Notes under the pieces: generated by a model
The model's database searches: none
Told to the model about the DNA's origin: nothing
What the model saw: the letters and a program-made list of their open reading frames with translations, nothing else
Made by a program: the position numbers and the translations under genes
Origin: Pseudoneurospora amorphoporcata
Taxonomy: Eukaryota; Ascomycota; Sordariomycetes; Sordariales; Sordariaceae
Direction of reading: 5' to 3'
Assembly: GCA_033297205.1 (NCBI GenBank)
Contig: MU859064.1
Coordinates: forward strand, 124,001-188,000
Length of the DNA: 64,000 nucleotides
Shown: positions 24,344 to 35,567 of the stretch, in pieces
How positions within the stretch are numbered: the stretch's first letter is position 1
How the letters are laid out: every line of letters begins with the position of its first letter

Positions 24344-25256
24344 CTATCCTTGACAGATCAACCCTCTCAGTGAGGTGAGCTGAGGTTGAGATAGCAAAGT
24401 TAGCTGGAACAGAACTCCCGAGTTTACTATGGGCGGGCAGGTGATGTACAGGTAGGTACAGGTGAAGGCGGCTCTGTACAACAGCAATCGCAGACACGTG
24501 CAAGATTTGAGATGGGATAGAAAGAGAAAGCATCAAATCTAGATTTTACCCGAACCTTAAAGCATGTGTGACACAAGCATCAGATGGGATCAAGTCGTCC
24601 ATATGCAAAACATGGGATGGAGGATCGTCAATCGACTCGATGACATCATAAGCCTTGAGCGATTGAAGTTTGACTGTGTGCTTGGGTAGGCTGCTGAGTC
24701 AGCCGAAAGAGGAAAGGTCGTTCGTGTAAGTGTTAGCGATGATGAAGGGAAAACTGACAATTGGCACATAACACATACGTTAAACGGTTCCAAAATCGAT
24801 GGTTCATGTATGCTTTGAGAACAACGAATCATACAATAGAGGACTTTACAGTGTCTCTTTTGGAGCAGGGCTGTATATTAACCTCCACCTCAAGGAGCGC
24901 TAACTGTGGTCTTGGGGAGTTTGGGACCCTCCTACCCGCGGCCGAACATCACAAGTCGACGGGAATTACACTTACTCTACGAACAATACGCAAGGTCTTA
25001 GCCCCAGCATGTTTTCTTCCATTCAAGTGTGAAGCCGTGGTCTCTTCAGTGGCACTTTATCCTTTTCATCAGTTCATCATCACGGTCGCTTTCAAAGAGT
25101 TGGCTCCATGCTCAGTTCCGGTGATGCCTTGGTAACAGAACTGAAAGGAACAAGAAAAGAAAAGGTAACATTGTTATGGGCGTCCAAAGAGCCTTCGGGA
25201 CAAACAGTTGTGATATAATTTTTCTAACTCCGCTACTCCATCTGGACACCGTAAAC

Positions 25257-25258
<2 letters not shown>
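24344..25258. other. Intergenic region
   Basis: Promoter side of the carrier gene. No supported gene is seen before the homopolymer and gap region that begins near 25259. Confidence 0.5.
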
Positions 25259-25302
<44 letters not shown>

Positions 25303-25331
25303 AAAAAATAAAAAAAAAAAAAAAAAAAAAC

Positions 25332-25378
<47 letters not shown>

Positions 25379-25466
25379 ACAAAAAAAAGCGCCCCCCCGG
25401 GGNNNNNNNNNNCGCAAAAAAATTTTTTTAAATAAATTAACACCCCCCCCCACACACCCCCACCCC

Positions 25467-25516
<50 letters not shown>
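25259..25516. repeat. Homopolymer A/C tracts enclosing an assembly gap
   Basis: Three long A tracts, a C-rich stretch and ten Ns at 25403-25412. The sequence touching the gap is almost pure homopolymer, as seen at poor contig ends, so the real length and content here are unknown. It lies in the 3' flank of the glutaminyl-tRNA synthetase gene and breaks no coding exon. Confidence 0.9.
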
Positions 25517-25518
<2 letters not shown>

Positions 25519-25612
25519 GATACCTTGGAACCGAAATCTGCTCATACACTCATCATCATTCTATTCTATGTATTCTTCGACATTTCTTTCTTTTTGCTTG
25601 GCAGACAATCGC

Positions 25613-27628
25613 TTAGTTCTTCTCCTTATCCTCCTTAAGCGAGACAATACGGTTAAGAATGATCTTGTCATCGGTGCTTTCCTTATCAAGGGCCTGCAAG
25701 ACAGTCTGTTAGCAATAGTCGCGACATGTGTGTTCGAGATAAGGAAAACTCACAAAGTAGGCAACACGCATAGCCTGGAAGCGGACACTCTCAGGACCAC
25801 CCTTTCCAAGCTCGCTCTCACCAGCGGCCTCAGGCCAAGGAGCACGGCGCTTGACCTCTTCGAAGCCAGACTCGATGAGAGCATCAGGGTAAACTACCTC
25901 GCTCTCGGGGTTGATATCGCTCAACCAACCGCCCTCAGCACCAGCGGGGTTCTCGGACTTGAACAGTTGGTTGTAAACGCGGACCTCGCACTTGCGAGAG
26001 CCGTCGGTGCCGACCCACTGGATGAAGGTCTTGGGCTTCTTGGTCTCGCGGTCGAAGACGGCGCGGATCTCGGTGACCTTGCCGGTGGTCTCGTCCTTGG
26101 TGAAGCTGGTGGCCTTGATGGGGAAGGGCGCCTGGAGGAGGCCGACGGTCTTTCCGGGGGCAAGACGGAAGTAGTCCTTGGAGTCGACCTCGCGGAAGTC
26201 GGAGCGGTCGATGTAGACGGTCTTGGTGAACTTGATCTTGTGGTCGCCCATGGCGGCGTTCTTGGACGAGAAGGGCACGGTGAGCTCGGAACCGTCGAAC
26301 TCGTCGGCGTCCTCAATCACGACGGGAACGGGGTCGAGCACGAGCATCAGGCGGGGAACGGTGCGCTCGAGGTAGCGGCGGATGGTCTGCTCGAAGCGGA
26401 CAATCTGGATGATGGTGTTGGAGGTGGTGACGCCGAGCTCGTTGACGAACTCGAGGATGGCGCCGGGAGGAACACCTCTGCGGCGGACGGCGATCAGGGT
26501 GTACAGACGGGGGTCGTCCCAGCCGCGGACGATCTTGCGGTCAACCAGCTCCTTGAGCTTGCGCTTGGAGAGCACGGTGCCGGACAAGCTGAGACGGCCG
26601 TACTCACGCTGCATGGGCTCATAGACTTCAAGGGACTTGTTGAGCCACTCGTACGAGACACGGCTGAGAACGAACTCGGTAGTGCAGAGGGAGTGGGTGA
26701 TGCCCTCGAAGCTATCGCAAAGGCAGTGGGTGAAGTCGTAGGTAGGGTAGATCTTCCACTTGCTTCCAGTCCTGTGGTGAGGCTTGTCAAGGACTCTGTA
26801 CGCGGCAAGATCCCACATCTGGGGGTTGCCGTCGGTGATGTCCTGCTTCATGCGGAGGAAAGCTTCCCTGGGCTTGTATTTCCCGTCGCGCATGTCGCGG
26901 AACTTGTGCAGGTTCTCCTCGACGGACTGCTCGGCGTGCTTGCAGCGGAACCGGGGGCTGGCGCCCTTCTCACCTCCGCGCTGGAGCTTGATCTCGTCAT
27001 CGTTGCAGTGGCAGACGTAGGCCTTGTCGAGGCCAATCAGCTTTTCGGCGAGGTCGTACAGCTTCTGGAAGTTGTCGGACGAGTAGGTGATCTTGTAGGG
27101 GGTGAAGCCGAGCCAGCGGACGGTGTCCTCGATGGCGGTGAAGTAGATTTCCTCCTCGGCCTCGGGATTGGTGTCGTCGAATCGGAGGTAGCAGTTGCCG
27201 CCGTGGTATCTGGCAAAGCCGAAGTTGATGGCAATGGCCTTGGCGTGGCCGATATGGAGGAAGCCGTTGGGCTCGGGAGGGAAACGGGTGAAGACGGGCT
27301 TGACGGGGCGCTCGTTGTAGACGTCGTTGAGGAAGCCCTGCTTGAACATGGCCTGGGTGTCGACGGGGACGTCTTCGGGCTTGGGGTTCTGCTTCTTGGG
27401 AGCGGCACCGTCCTGGGCAGCGGCTGTAGCAGCGACGACGTTCTTCTTGTCGTCCTTGTTCTTCTCCTTGATGGCCTTCTTTGCGCGCTTGGCCATGCGC
27501 TTCTTGAGCTCGCCCTTGGAGACCATCTCGCCGGTCTCCTCGTCGAGAACGAGCTTGGGGGCGTTGGGATCGACGGGGGCATCGGCCAGCTGCAGCTTGG
27601 CAGCGGCATCCACTACGGCGTCGGTCAT
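25613..27628 (-). CDS. GLN4: Glutaminyl-tRNA synthetase, cytosolic
   Basis: Two exons, 27628-25754 and 25693-25613, give 651 aa. The intron (GTGAGT...TGCAG) restores the end VAYF-ALDKESTDDKIILNR; unspliced, the frame ends in unrelated residues. This class I synthetase attaches Gln to tRNA-Gln. The HIGH motif is in FLHIGHAKA at residues 125-128 and the KMSKS equivalent is VLSKRKL. The C-terminal anticodon-binding beta-barrels run to KSENPAG. The N-terminus is only ~115 residues, Lys/Ala-rich, and much shorter than the ~200-residue YqeY-like appendage of yeast Gln4; such a lysine-rich extension may bind tRNA non-specifically. It shares an 811-bp divergent promoter region with the macro-domain gene. 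The family is certain. Confidence 0.96.
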
Positions 27629-28439
27629 GATGTGTTTGTGTGTGGTGTGCGGTTTGCGACTGGGTGGTGTGTGTGGTGGTGGTGGTGCTCAGTCGCAAAG
27701 TCTCTCAAATGTCGAGGTATGCGATTGCGTTGCGCAGAAAGACGGGCGGGTTCTCTGGAGGGTATATGGAGGGAGGGCGACAGGACCTGCTGTCGCGAAC
27801 GGGATAGAGTCAGCCGGAGTGTTTGTCGGTCGGACAGAGGACGGATGTGATGAGTGAGTCAAAGGGTACCTAACGACGGCAATACTCGAATGATAAGTTT
27901 GACAACCTGAGTTCGTTGGGCGGCTGTCTGGCAAAATTGTCTGAGAACGGGCAGACACGACGGGCCAGAACGTCCAGGTACCTACAGGGGGGCATGAGGG
28001 CACCCCTAGCGCTGTACCCCGCCTCAGCCCCCTACAAGTACATACAGTAAGGTACCTTATCTAACCAATATTGGACTGTACCTTATCATCTTTCCTTCCT
28101 TCCTTCCCGTCGACCTTCCGTCATCCCGTCCAACATCAGCATGGAATGGCCAACTACTAACATGGGGAATGACTGACCAGTAGGTTGTTCCTGCTCCAAA
28201 CCACCAAGTGGTGGTTCTCATGATCCAACTTCCATTTCTAAGTGCTTGATTGAGCTGGTCGTGACTCCCAAAGCTATTGTAATGACACCGGGGTCTGTTT
28301 CCCTCTCGGGCATGGAAGGTGCTCAACGTCATCGGCCCTGCCTCCTTTGCTTATAAGGACAGTCTGGATCCATACTCTTTTCCATCCCACATACACACAA
28401 CTTCACTACTATTTTTTGCGCAACCATACCTAGCCATTC
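27629..28439. promoter_or_regulatory. Divergent promoter region between GlnRS (-) and macro-domain gene (+)
   Basis: An 811-bp spacer between two divergent ATGs. It contains palindromic GGTACC motifs at about 27865, 27977 and 28052, the last inside a longer AAGGTACCTT palindrome, and TTATAAGG about 90 bp before the macro-domain ATG. The promoter role is inferred from position. Confidence 0.5.
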
Positions 28440-29867
28440 ATGTCAACACGTCAACTTTTATCCCGGGTGTTTCAAGCCTCTCTGCGCAATCAAGGCCCAC
28501 CACGTTCACTCACAACTCGAGCTATTCCAACCATCACAAGTTCACTTGCCTCTCAAGCAACAAGAAGTATGGCGTCCTCAGCCCGTGTCGCGGCTCATGA
28601 GATCCCCAGCATTCATGACCTCTACAACAAGGGCGTACTCCCCAAGGAGCATTTCTGGCGGCAAGAGTCCAAGCAAACCCTCCCCGTTGTCGTCAACGAC
28701 GGCCCTGACGACTTCCCTATCCCGTCGCCAGAGCTCAACAAGCGCCTTGCCATCCACACCGGAGACATCACCAAGCTCCACGTCGATGCCATTGTCAATG
28801 CCGCAAACAAGTCCCTCCTTGGTGGCGGAGGCGTCGACGGCGCCATCCATCGTGCCGCCGGCCCCCAGCTGCTTAGAGAGTGCCGCACCAAGCGTGGATG
28901 TGACACGGGTGACGCCGTCATGACTGGAGCCTACAACTTGCCCTGCACCAAGGTCATCCACACGGTCGGCCCCGTTTATTCAGAAGCTAACCACGACGAG
29001 TGTGAGAAACTCCTGATCTCGTGCTACCTACGCTCTCTGCAGATAGCAGCAGAAGCTGGACTCGCCACCATTGCTTTTCCTGCCATAAGCACCGGCGTCT
29101 ACGGCTATCCGAGCACAGAGGCAGCTCAGACGGCTCTCGCTGCCATTCGTCATTTCCTGACAGATCCCAAAACACGAAACACCATCACAAAGGTCATCAT
29201 TGTCACCTTCGTCGACAAGGATACGCGTGCCTATAAAGAATGGCTACCGTGAGTCGCCCACTCCCACTGACTATCCACGTTTCAGTTTCATACACATGGT
29301 TGGGCTAACAAATCACTCGCAGGATCTACTTCCCTCCCTCAGTTGCCGAAGGTAAGAGAAATTCTCCCCATACGTCTTCGGGATGATGAACCTACCAGCT
29401 CACCGAAGCAAAATATAAAGAGGGCAGGCAAACTAAATGAAGTTCCAGTTATGGCCGCCATGTCGTGCTTTATCTCTGGTGTGGATGAGTTGGGCCCCCG
29501 ACAAGCCTTTCCTTGGAACCTGCGGGAATATACCACTTTTATCGACGCGGCAATCGAGGAACACATGAGGAATGGCCTCAGAAGAGCAAATGAGGGGTTG
29601 GAGGCAGTACCAGAACAATTCCGGAAAGTCGTTAAACAGAGCATCATACGGACGCGGATGGAGGCCCAGGCCGCTCTGCACAGGCGGCGAATGACAATCC
29701 AGCCACTCCAGCCCTCAGAAGTAGCTGCAATCGAAGAGCAAATCGTGAAAGCCGTCAATACGTTTGCGTCTTTATGTAAGCAGACATTCACTCCCAGTGA
29801 ATCAGGAACGCCAGTGGAAGACGATAGTCTCCATGCAGGGCTTTGTTCAGCACTCAGCGCGGTCTAA
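28440..29867 (+). CDS. Macro-domain protein (ADP-ribose binding/hydrolase), probably mitochondrial
   Basis: Proposed exons are 28440-29248, 29323-29351 and 29443-29867, giving about 420 aa. The macro domain spans about residues 105-280: RLAIHTGDITKLHVDAIVN, AANKSLLGGGGVDGAIH, the IAFPAISTGVYGYP loop and EWLP-IYFPP. These are the catalytic and ADP-ribose-binding segments of MacroD-type hydrolases that remove mono-ADP-ribose from acidic residues. The first 43 residues hold many Arg/Ser and no acidic residue, as in a mitochondrial presequence; a second ATG at 28569 would give a cytosolic form. The intron at 29249 is clear (GTGAG...CGCAG). The second intron (GTAAGA at 29352, acceptor ending 29442) is less certain; without it the protein stops at 29386 with about 290 aa. 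The C-terminal 140 residues, if joined, are helical with no known domain. Confidence 0.88.
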
Positions 29868-30584
29868 GTCAGGTTTGGTTTGATAAGCGGATAATTTGGT
29901 TTGCTAGCGACTAGCTCTCTTCCTGAATATTTCGTCTCACTTGTTTTTTTATCTTTTTGTTCCGAAAGCGTTGGTTATGGATTCATTATAGGCGTTGGAG
30001 CTTATGATACCTTGTCCACAACACCAACTTTCAAGTATGCTAGAGGCCTGTATATCAATGTAATCCAGAAGCGTTGGAGAAACTGCTAAATAGGTAGTCT
30101 CTGGAGTGGGAAAACGAAGGAAAAGAAAAAGGGTATGTTGTTGAACTTGGCTATTGATCCCCTAGTCAAGGAATAGTATTCAATACTGACTGTGGTTTCA
30201 TCCATAAAGATTCCTTTAACAATCTAAACATTATCAGGAAAGTTTTACGTAGTGGCCAGTCTTCTTACCTACGCGACTTGTCTCATCAGTTAGACGATGT
30301 ATGAGAATGACACAAGGGCTAACAAAAACAAAAGTCAATTCCAACGGAACGCCAACGCATCCAAAAAACTAACCCAGAACGTAACGCAAACTAATACCAC
30401 CAAGTGAAACTAAATGACTGACCCGGTCATGTTGCGCCATCCCAGGTAGTCGGCCCTCCCGACTTGCATAATACAACTTGACACACCCCGTCCTCCATCC
30501 ACCATCCACCATTCCCGTTTCACCTGTTTCGTACCTTCTCAACAACCAAAACCGCTTCCTCCCCGTCCTCTTTACAACCACGAC
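29868..30584. other. Spacer between convergent genes
   Basis: Between the 3' ends of the macro-domain gene and the large minus-strand gene. A/T-rich; no gene supported. Confidence 0.5.
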
Positions 30585-33500
30585 CTACTCTATCCCATCA
30601 TCCATACCAAAATCGTCAACCGGATCATCCCTCTGCCCTGCTGCTGAACTCCCACCATCATTACCAAAAACATCTCCCATACCACCCCAACCGCCACTCG
30701 GCCCAGGACCAACATTCGCACCCCTCGGAGCACCCGAAGCACCAGCACCCCGAGCACCCCTACCGCCCCTTGGAGCACCTCCAGCATTCCGAGTAGTAGT
30801 ACCCCTCGGACCACCCCTTTGGCCACCCCTTGGACTACCTCTCGGAGCCCCAGAGGCACCTCTCATCGGCCTCGGAGAATTAGGAATATTCATTTCAGCA
30901 AAAGGCGCTATGCGTCGGTCAAAAATCCCCATGCCCCTTCGCTCCCTGATGAGCGCTGCTCCCAATGCTCCAGCTCCAGCATTCCCACCACCACGCCTCC
31001 TACCAGGAGCCCCAGGTGCTGCCGCAGGTCCCCTATTAGTTGGAGAAGGAGAATTATTCCCAATGTTAAAACTCAACTGCGACAACGGAGCAAGTAATCC
31101 CCTCATGGCGCTCCCCGGCGTTCTTCTAATCAGGGTAGGCGAACCACCGTCACCACCCAGAGTATCGGCGCCAGTGCGGCGGAAGAGCTCAGGGGTGTTA
31201 GGTGTCCGAGCATTACGGATGTCACCATCTGTGGCTGGACGCCCGTCAGCGGGGTCACGGCCACCACCGGGAGAGTTGAGACCGAGGTTGCCCATGGTGA
31301 GGTCGGCAAGGTCGGCGAGGCCTACTGCGTCCAGGAATGAGGGCGGGGGGGTTTCATTGGGCCCGTGAGGTTGACGACGAGAGGGCCGGGAGCCAGCAGC
31401 TTGAAGGGGCGAGTGGCCTGGTGTTGAACGGCGGCGGGGACGGGGACCTTCGAGGATGTGGCGCGGGGTGCGGGAGTGGACGGGGGGAGTTTTGGTGTAG
31501 GCCGGGGGTGGGGTGCGGTAGGGGGATTGGGAGGGAGCACGCATGTGTGGAGTGCGGAGGGGGGTGGTGGTGCGAGCAGCACGGGGGCTGCGTTGGGGAG
31601 TGGTTGGTTGGCCTGGCTGGGAGGGCCTGTTGGTAGTGGTGTTACGTTGAGGGGGGGCGTCCGTAAAGGGGTCGGCGATGTTGGGGTCGTTGGCTACGAT
31701 GCCGGACTCTGAAGATGAAGAGGAGTAGGAGCAGGTTGAGCAGTAGGAAGAGGAAGAGTCAGAGGAGGAATCATCATCATGGTGGTGACGACGACGATGG
31801 TGGCGGGAAGAAGGCCTTGCTTGTCTCCTTCCTCTGCGGCCGTTGTCGCCGGAGCTGATGTCCATGGCGTCTCCGAAAATATCGGGAATGTCGGGGCTCC
31901 AGGGGTCGTTGTATCCGCCATCATCTTTAGGTATCAACTCGTCGTCTTCCGAAGAGTTTTCTGCACCAGCATCTGGTGAGCGGCCAGAGCTACCACCACC
32001 AGGGCTCCGGCCAGAAGCACCACCAGGACCACGCCTCGAATCATCATCACCGGAACTATCACTGTTACCATCATCAGACCCAGAACTAGTAAGATGAAGT
32101 CCAAGCAGGACCCGAAGCAGAACGGGAAGCGCCAGCCGCAGGAGACGAAGATGGAATACCACCAGCAGCAGCAGGAGGCCTAGCAAACCTCCGTGGCGGG
32201 AGGACTTGAGTCGGACGCAGTTGTCGCTTGGTAGCCGGTAATTGCGCTTCATTCTCCTCGTCCTCATCATCTCGTCCGCGCTTGGCGCCAGCCGCTAGTG
32301 GTGGTAATGGACGAGACCTGATTTCCAGGTTTCCAAAGTTGTGGCCTGAGAAGGTTATCCCTTGGGGGAGGTTGTCAGCCGGTGCCCGTGGTCTAATCTG
32401 CAAGCCTGCAAAGGCGTCTCCTGACAAGATTGCCTCCTGCTCTAGATTGGTAGCCGACATAACCCTCGTCGTTGGTCTTGGAGCCGGAGCCGGAGCCGGC
32501 GGTCCATGTGGGTAAGCCGTTCTCGGTGATATTGGCTGCTGGGACGGGCTCCTGAGGTGAAGTCGTGACATATCAAGATCGGAGTCATAATCCGTGCCAG
32601 GGCTTGCTTGCCACTGCTTCCCCTTCCCCTTCTTGTCCTTCTTCTGGTTCTTCTTCCTGATGTACGGTTTCACCCGCAACGTCCCACTCTGGAGTTTCAT
32701 CGAAATTCGTCCAAAGATCAAATGAAACTTATCCCACAGCTGACGGAACATGAGCGGCATGTTGAACGCGTCGCGCTGAGCGATCTTCTGCAAGCGCTGG
32801 GATCGGCTGCGGTGGACCGTGTCCACGAGGGAGGGCATGGTCTTTGCCAAGTCAGTGAACTCGTTTTTCGAGATGATGCTCTTGTTTAGATATTGGCTGG
32901 TTTGCTTCAGAGAGAGGTCGAGCAACGTGAGGGATGTGACAACCTCGTTGATGGACGAGAGGAGCTGGCTGTCGAGGAACACGATTTGCATCCACCGCGT
33001 GATCTTGACCGGGAGAGACAGCTCCTTGACTCGATGAACCTTGCGCCCGTAGGACGCGATACGCTGCTGGAACTTCCAAAGATGGACTTGGAGGTAGCTC
33101 TTGTCGATGTCAGAGAGCTGCAGGAATTCGACCGTCATGCGCTGGGAGTGCTGGAGCTCGGCTAGCACCAAGCTGCGGAAGTCTTGCACGGCCGATAGCA
33201 ATTCCTGGGTGGTCGAGCGAGCGTTGAGCTGAGTAACGCTGGTTGCAGATTCGCCAGGCATGTTGGACAATGCGTTGAGTTTGATCTTCTCCATCGCTTC
33301 CTTAAGCTCCTCATCACGACCAGACCATCTCTTCTTCTCCTCATCCCAGCGGCTCTTGGTTCGCACGCCGACTAACTCCTCGTCGACGAGATGGCTGAGG
33401 TACTCGCTCACCATGCCATACCCAGCCGCTCTGAACGCTCTCACCGCCGTGCTCAGCCATTTCCCCTTGGACAGACCAAAGGTCGCGTACCAATCCTGTT

Positions 33501-35567
33501 TCCGCTTTTCCTCCTCTGCGCCCCGGCGCGGTGAAAGAAGGTCTGCCGGCGGTGGGAAACCGCAGGGCCCGGTGGCCGTAGATGGGCACGTTGTTGTCCC
33601 AGAAGCCCTCTGTAACAGGCGGTGGACATCTTGAAGTTGGATCAGCGTGCCGACGCGTGAGGTGGGTAGGACGGCGTCGCGCAAGTAGTTGGCGCTGTTG
33701 GCGTGGTCTTTGGTCTCTGGTGGGTCGGGCCATTGCCAAAGACAGATGTCGATCGGCCAGGTGCGGTAGCGGAAGAAGCGGGCGATGTCGGTTTGGTGAG
33801 GGGGTTTGAGGGTGCCGCCCCATAACTGTGGTTATTCCTTGTCAGCAATCGTAATCTTGGTGTTCTCGTCTATATAAAAAAAATGTGGCTCTTAGTCACG
33901 ACGGGTTGGTTGATAGTGATTGTCTTGCTTACCTGATTCTCGAACGCATAGCCGATTTCAGTTTTTCCTTCATTGGCCCAGAAGGGATCGTCCCAGGCTC
34001 GATTGCGGACTCCTGGGTATGCGGGGTCTGGGACCTGAGCATACATAGCAAAATGGGCGGCATGCTATTATCAACGACGGACGGCGCCTGGGTCAGCGTA
34101 ACGGAGGGGGACAGGGATTGGGCAAGGACAAACGTACAGCTAGCTCATGAAGAATGGTAGTCGCAATCACGAGTGAACAATTCTGTTTCTCGACGATGTT
34201 GTACTCTGGAACAAGCAGAGGCCACATTATCTCGGCCGCAATCACGACTTCTAGACGAAAATTGACAGGGTTGTGTCGATAGGACGGCACCGTCTCACCG
34301 CTGGTGTCGTCTGGGTTGCCTTTTCCTTTGCATACAACCCTGAATTGATGGCTTGACTTGATGCTGAACCAGATTCTTTCCTGGATATATTCGAGGGTGA
34401 GTCGCGCTCTCGTGTCGGCGCCCAGCTTCCTGAAAAAGTCCTTGGGCTCGTCGGGGTCATGTAGATGAGCTTTTTGTCCTTGTGTGTCTCGCTTTTGCGA
34501 TGCTCGGGGACTTCGATCGCGCAGAGATAGTCCAGACATGCTCGCCAGAAGGGATGGTTCATCTGCAAGACTCGAGTGACGAGCTGGAGAGCTGGCTGTA
34601 GGGCGTTCCAGAGTTCTTCATCGTCCTGTGAAAACATGTCAACTCTTCATATTCTCATACGATAGTACGGTGGGCATACACCTAGATGCTGCTAACGTAC
34701 CACGGAATATTCGCCTGTTTTGCCGCAAAGATTGTACTTCGGGCGACTGACTTCGTCCATACTGAGCCATTTCTGGTCTCTCGCAAGCAAACTATAGATA
34801 GGCAAGTCAATTCTGCTGTTAGTGCCGGCCGGATGTTAGGGGGTGCAAGTCATTCGTACTTGTGGAAGGTTTCCACTGAGGTTACTCTCCTGAGGCTCAA
34901 AGTCCGGGTGCAAGGGCTCGCATTTCCAATTGATTCTCTAAGCCAGTACCAGTAGACGTTAGCCAATCTCATTGCTTAATCACATTATTATGTAGGATAA
35001 GCCGCGTTGGTTGAAGCACACCTCGTGAGTGGTGAACCCATGGAACAAGGCCCTCTGATAGTCCTCATCATCTGCATAGACCTCTTCCTCTACAAAGTTC
35101 GTCTTGAATCGAGCAATAGTTTCAGCAATGTTAGCAAGCGAGTACGGTGCCGGCTGATCCAGATTATCATATTCGTGCTCGAAGGCCTCCGTTAAAGGCG
35201 ACATGCGCGACCGGCCGTGTCGAGGACCATGGAAGTCATCATCGGGGAATATGCCATACCGCAGGGCATATCTGGTTGGATTGTGCCACTTGTCCTCGGG
35301 CAGGAGAGCTGGCCGCAGCCGAGACGTCGCATCACCCTTGACGACGGCCGCTGAACCCTCCTGCGGGACTATTTCTTCTGGGGGAAGTGGGATGCCCTGT
35401 TGTGGCCAGTTGGGATGGGTCCATCGTGGGACAAGATTGGGAACGTCCGGATCCTGCGTTTCCTCTAGGACTGTGTCATAGGTGTTCTCATGGATGGTGT
35501 TAATGGCGTTTTGGAACTTCCCCCACATCCAGTCTCTGATGTCGTCGTCGGACTCGTCGGCGTTCAT
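30585..35567 (-). pseudogene. Large HExxH (putative zinc metallopeptidase-like) protein gene with several frame breaks
   Basis: A multi-exon gene can be followed by frame quality: 35567-35022, 34937-34860, 34791-34701, 34625-34138, 34064-33933 and 33825 to the TAG/TAA end at 30585, with good GT-AG introns. About 1,500 aa are implied. The motif LHELA-HAAHFA (HExxH) is formed across the 34138/34064 junction, followed by GYAFENQLWGG, as in zinc-metallopeptidase-like fungal proteins. The middle is helical; the last ~500 residues are low-complexity, Asp/Ser-rich then RGG/Gly-Arg-rich, suggesting nucleic-acid or chromatin contact. The reading frame is broken at about five places: 34791 (one extra base), 34471-34475, about 33610-33622, 33521-33524 and about 32091. 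Most are in short homopolymers and no other nonsense codon occurs, so sequencing error is as likely as real decay. Family not recognised by name. Confidence 0.65.

Noticed and set aside
25517..27850. 777-codon open frame antisense to GlnRS
   Set aside because: Same codon-bias shadow effect; composition is Val/Leu/Gly/Asp-rich and it spans the GlnRS exon.
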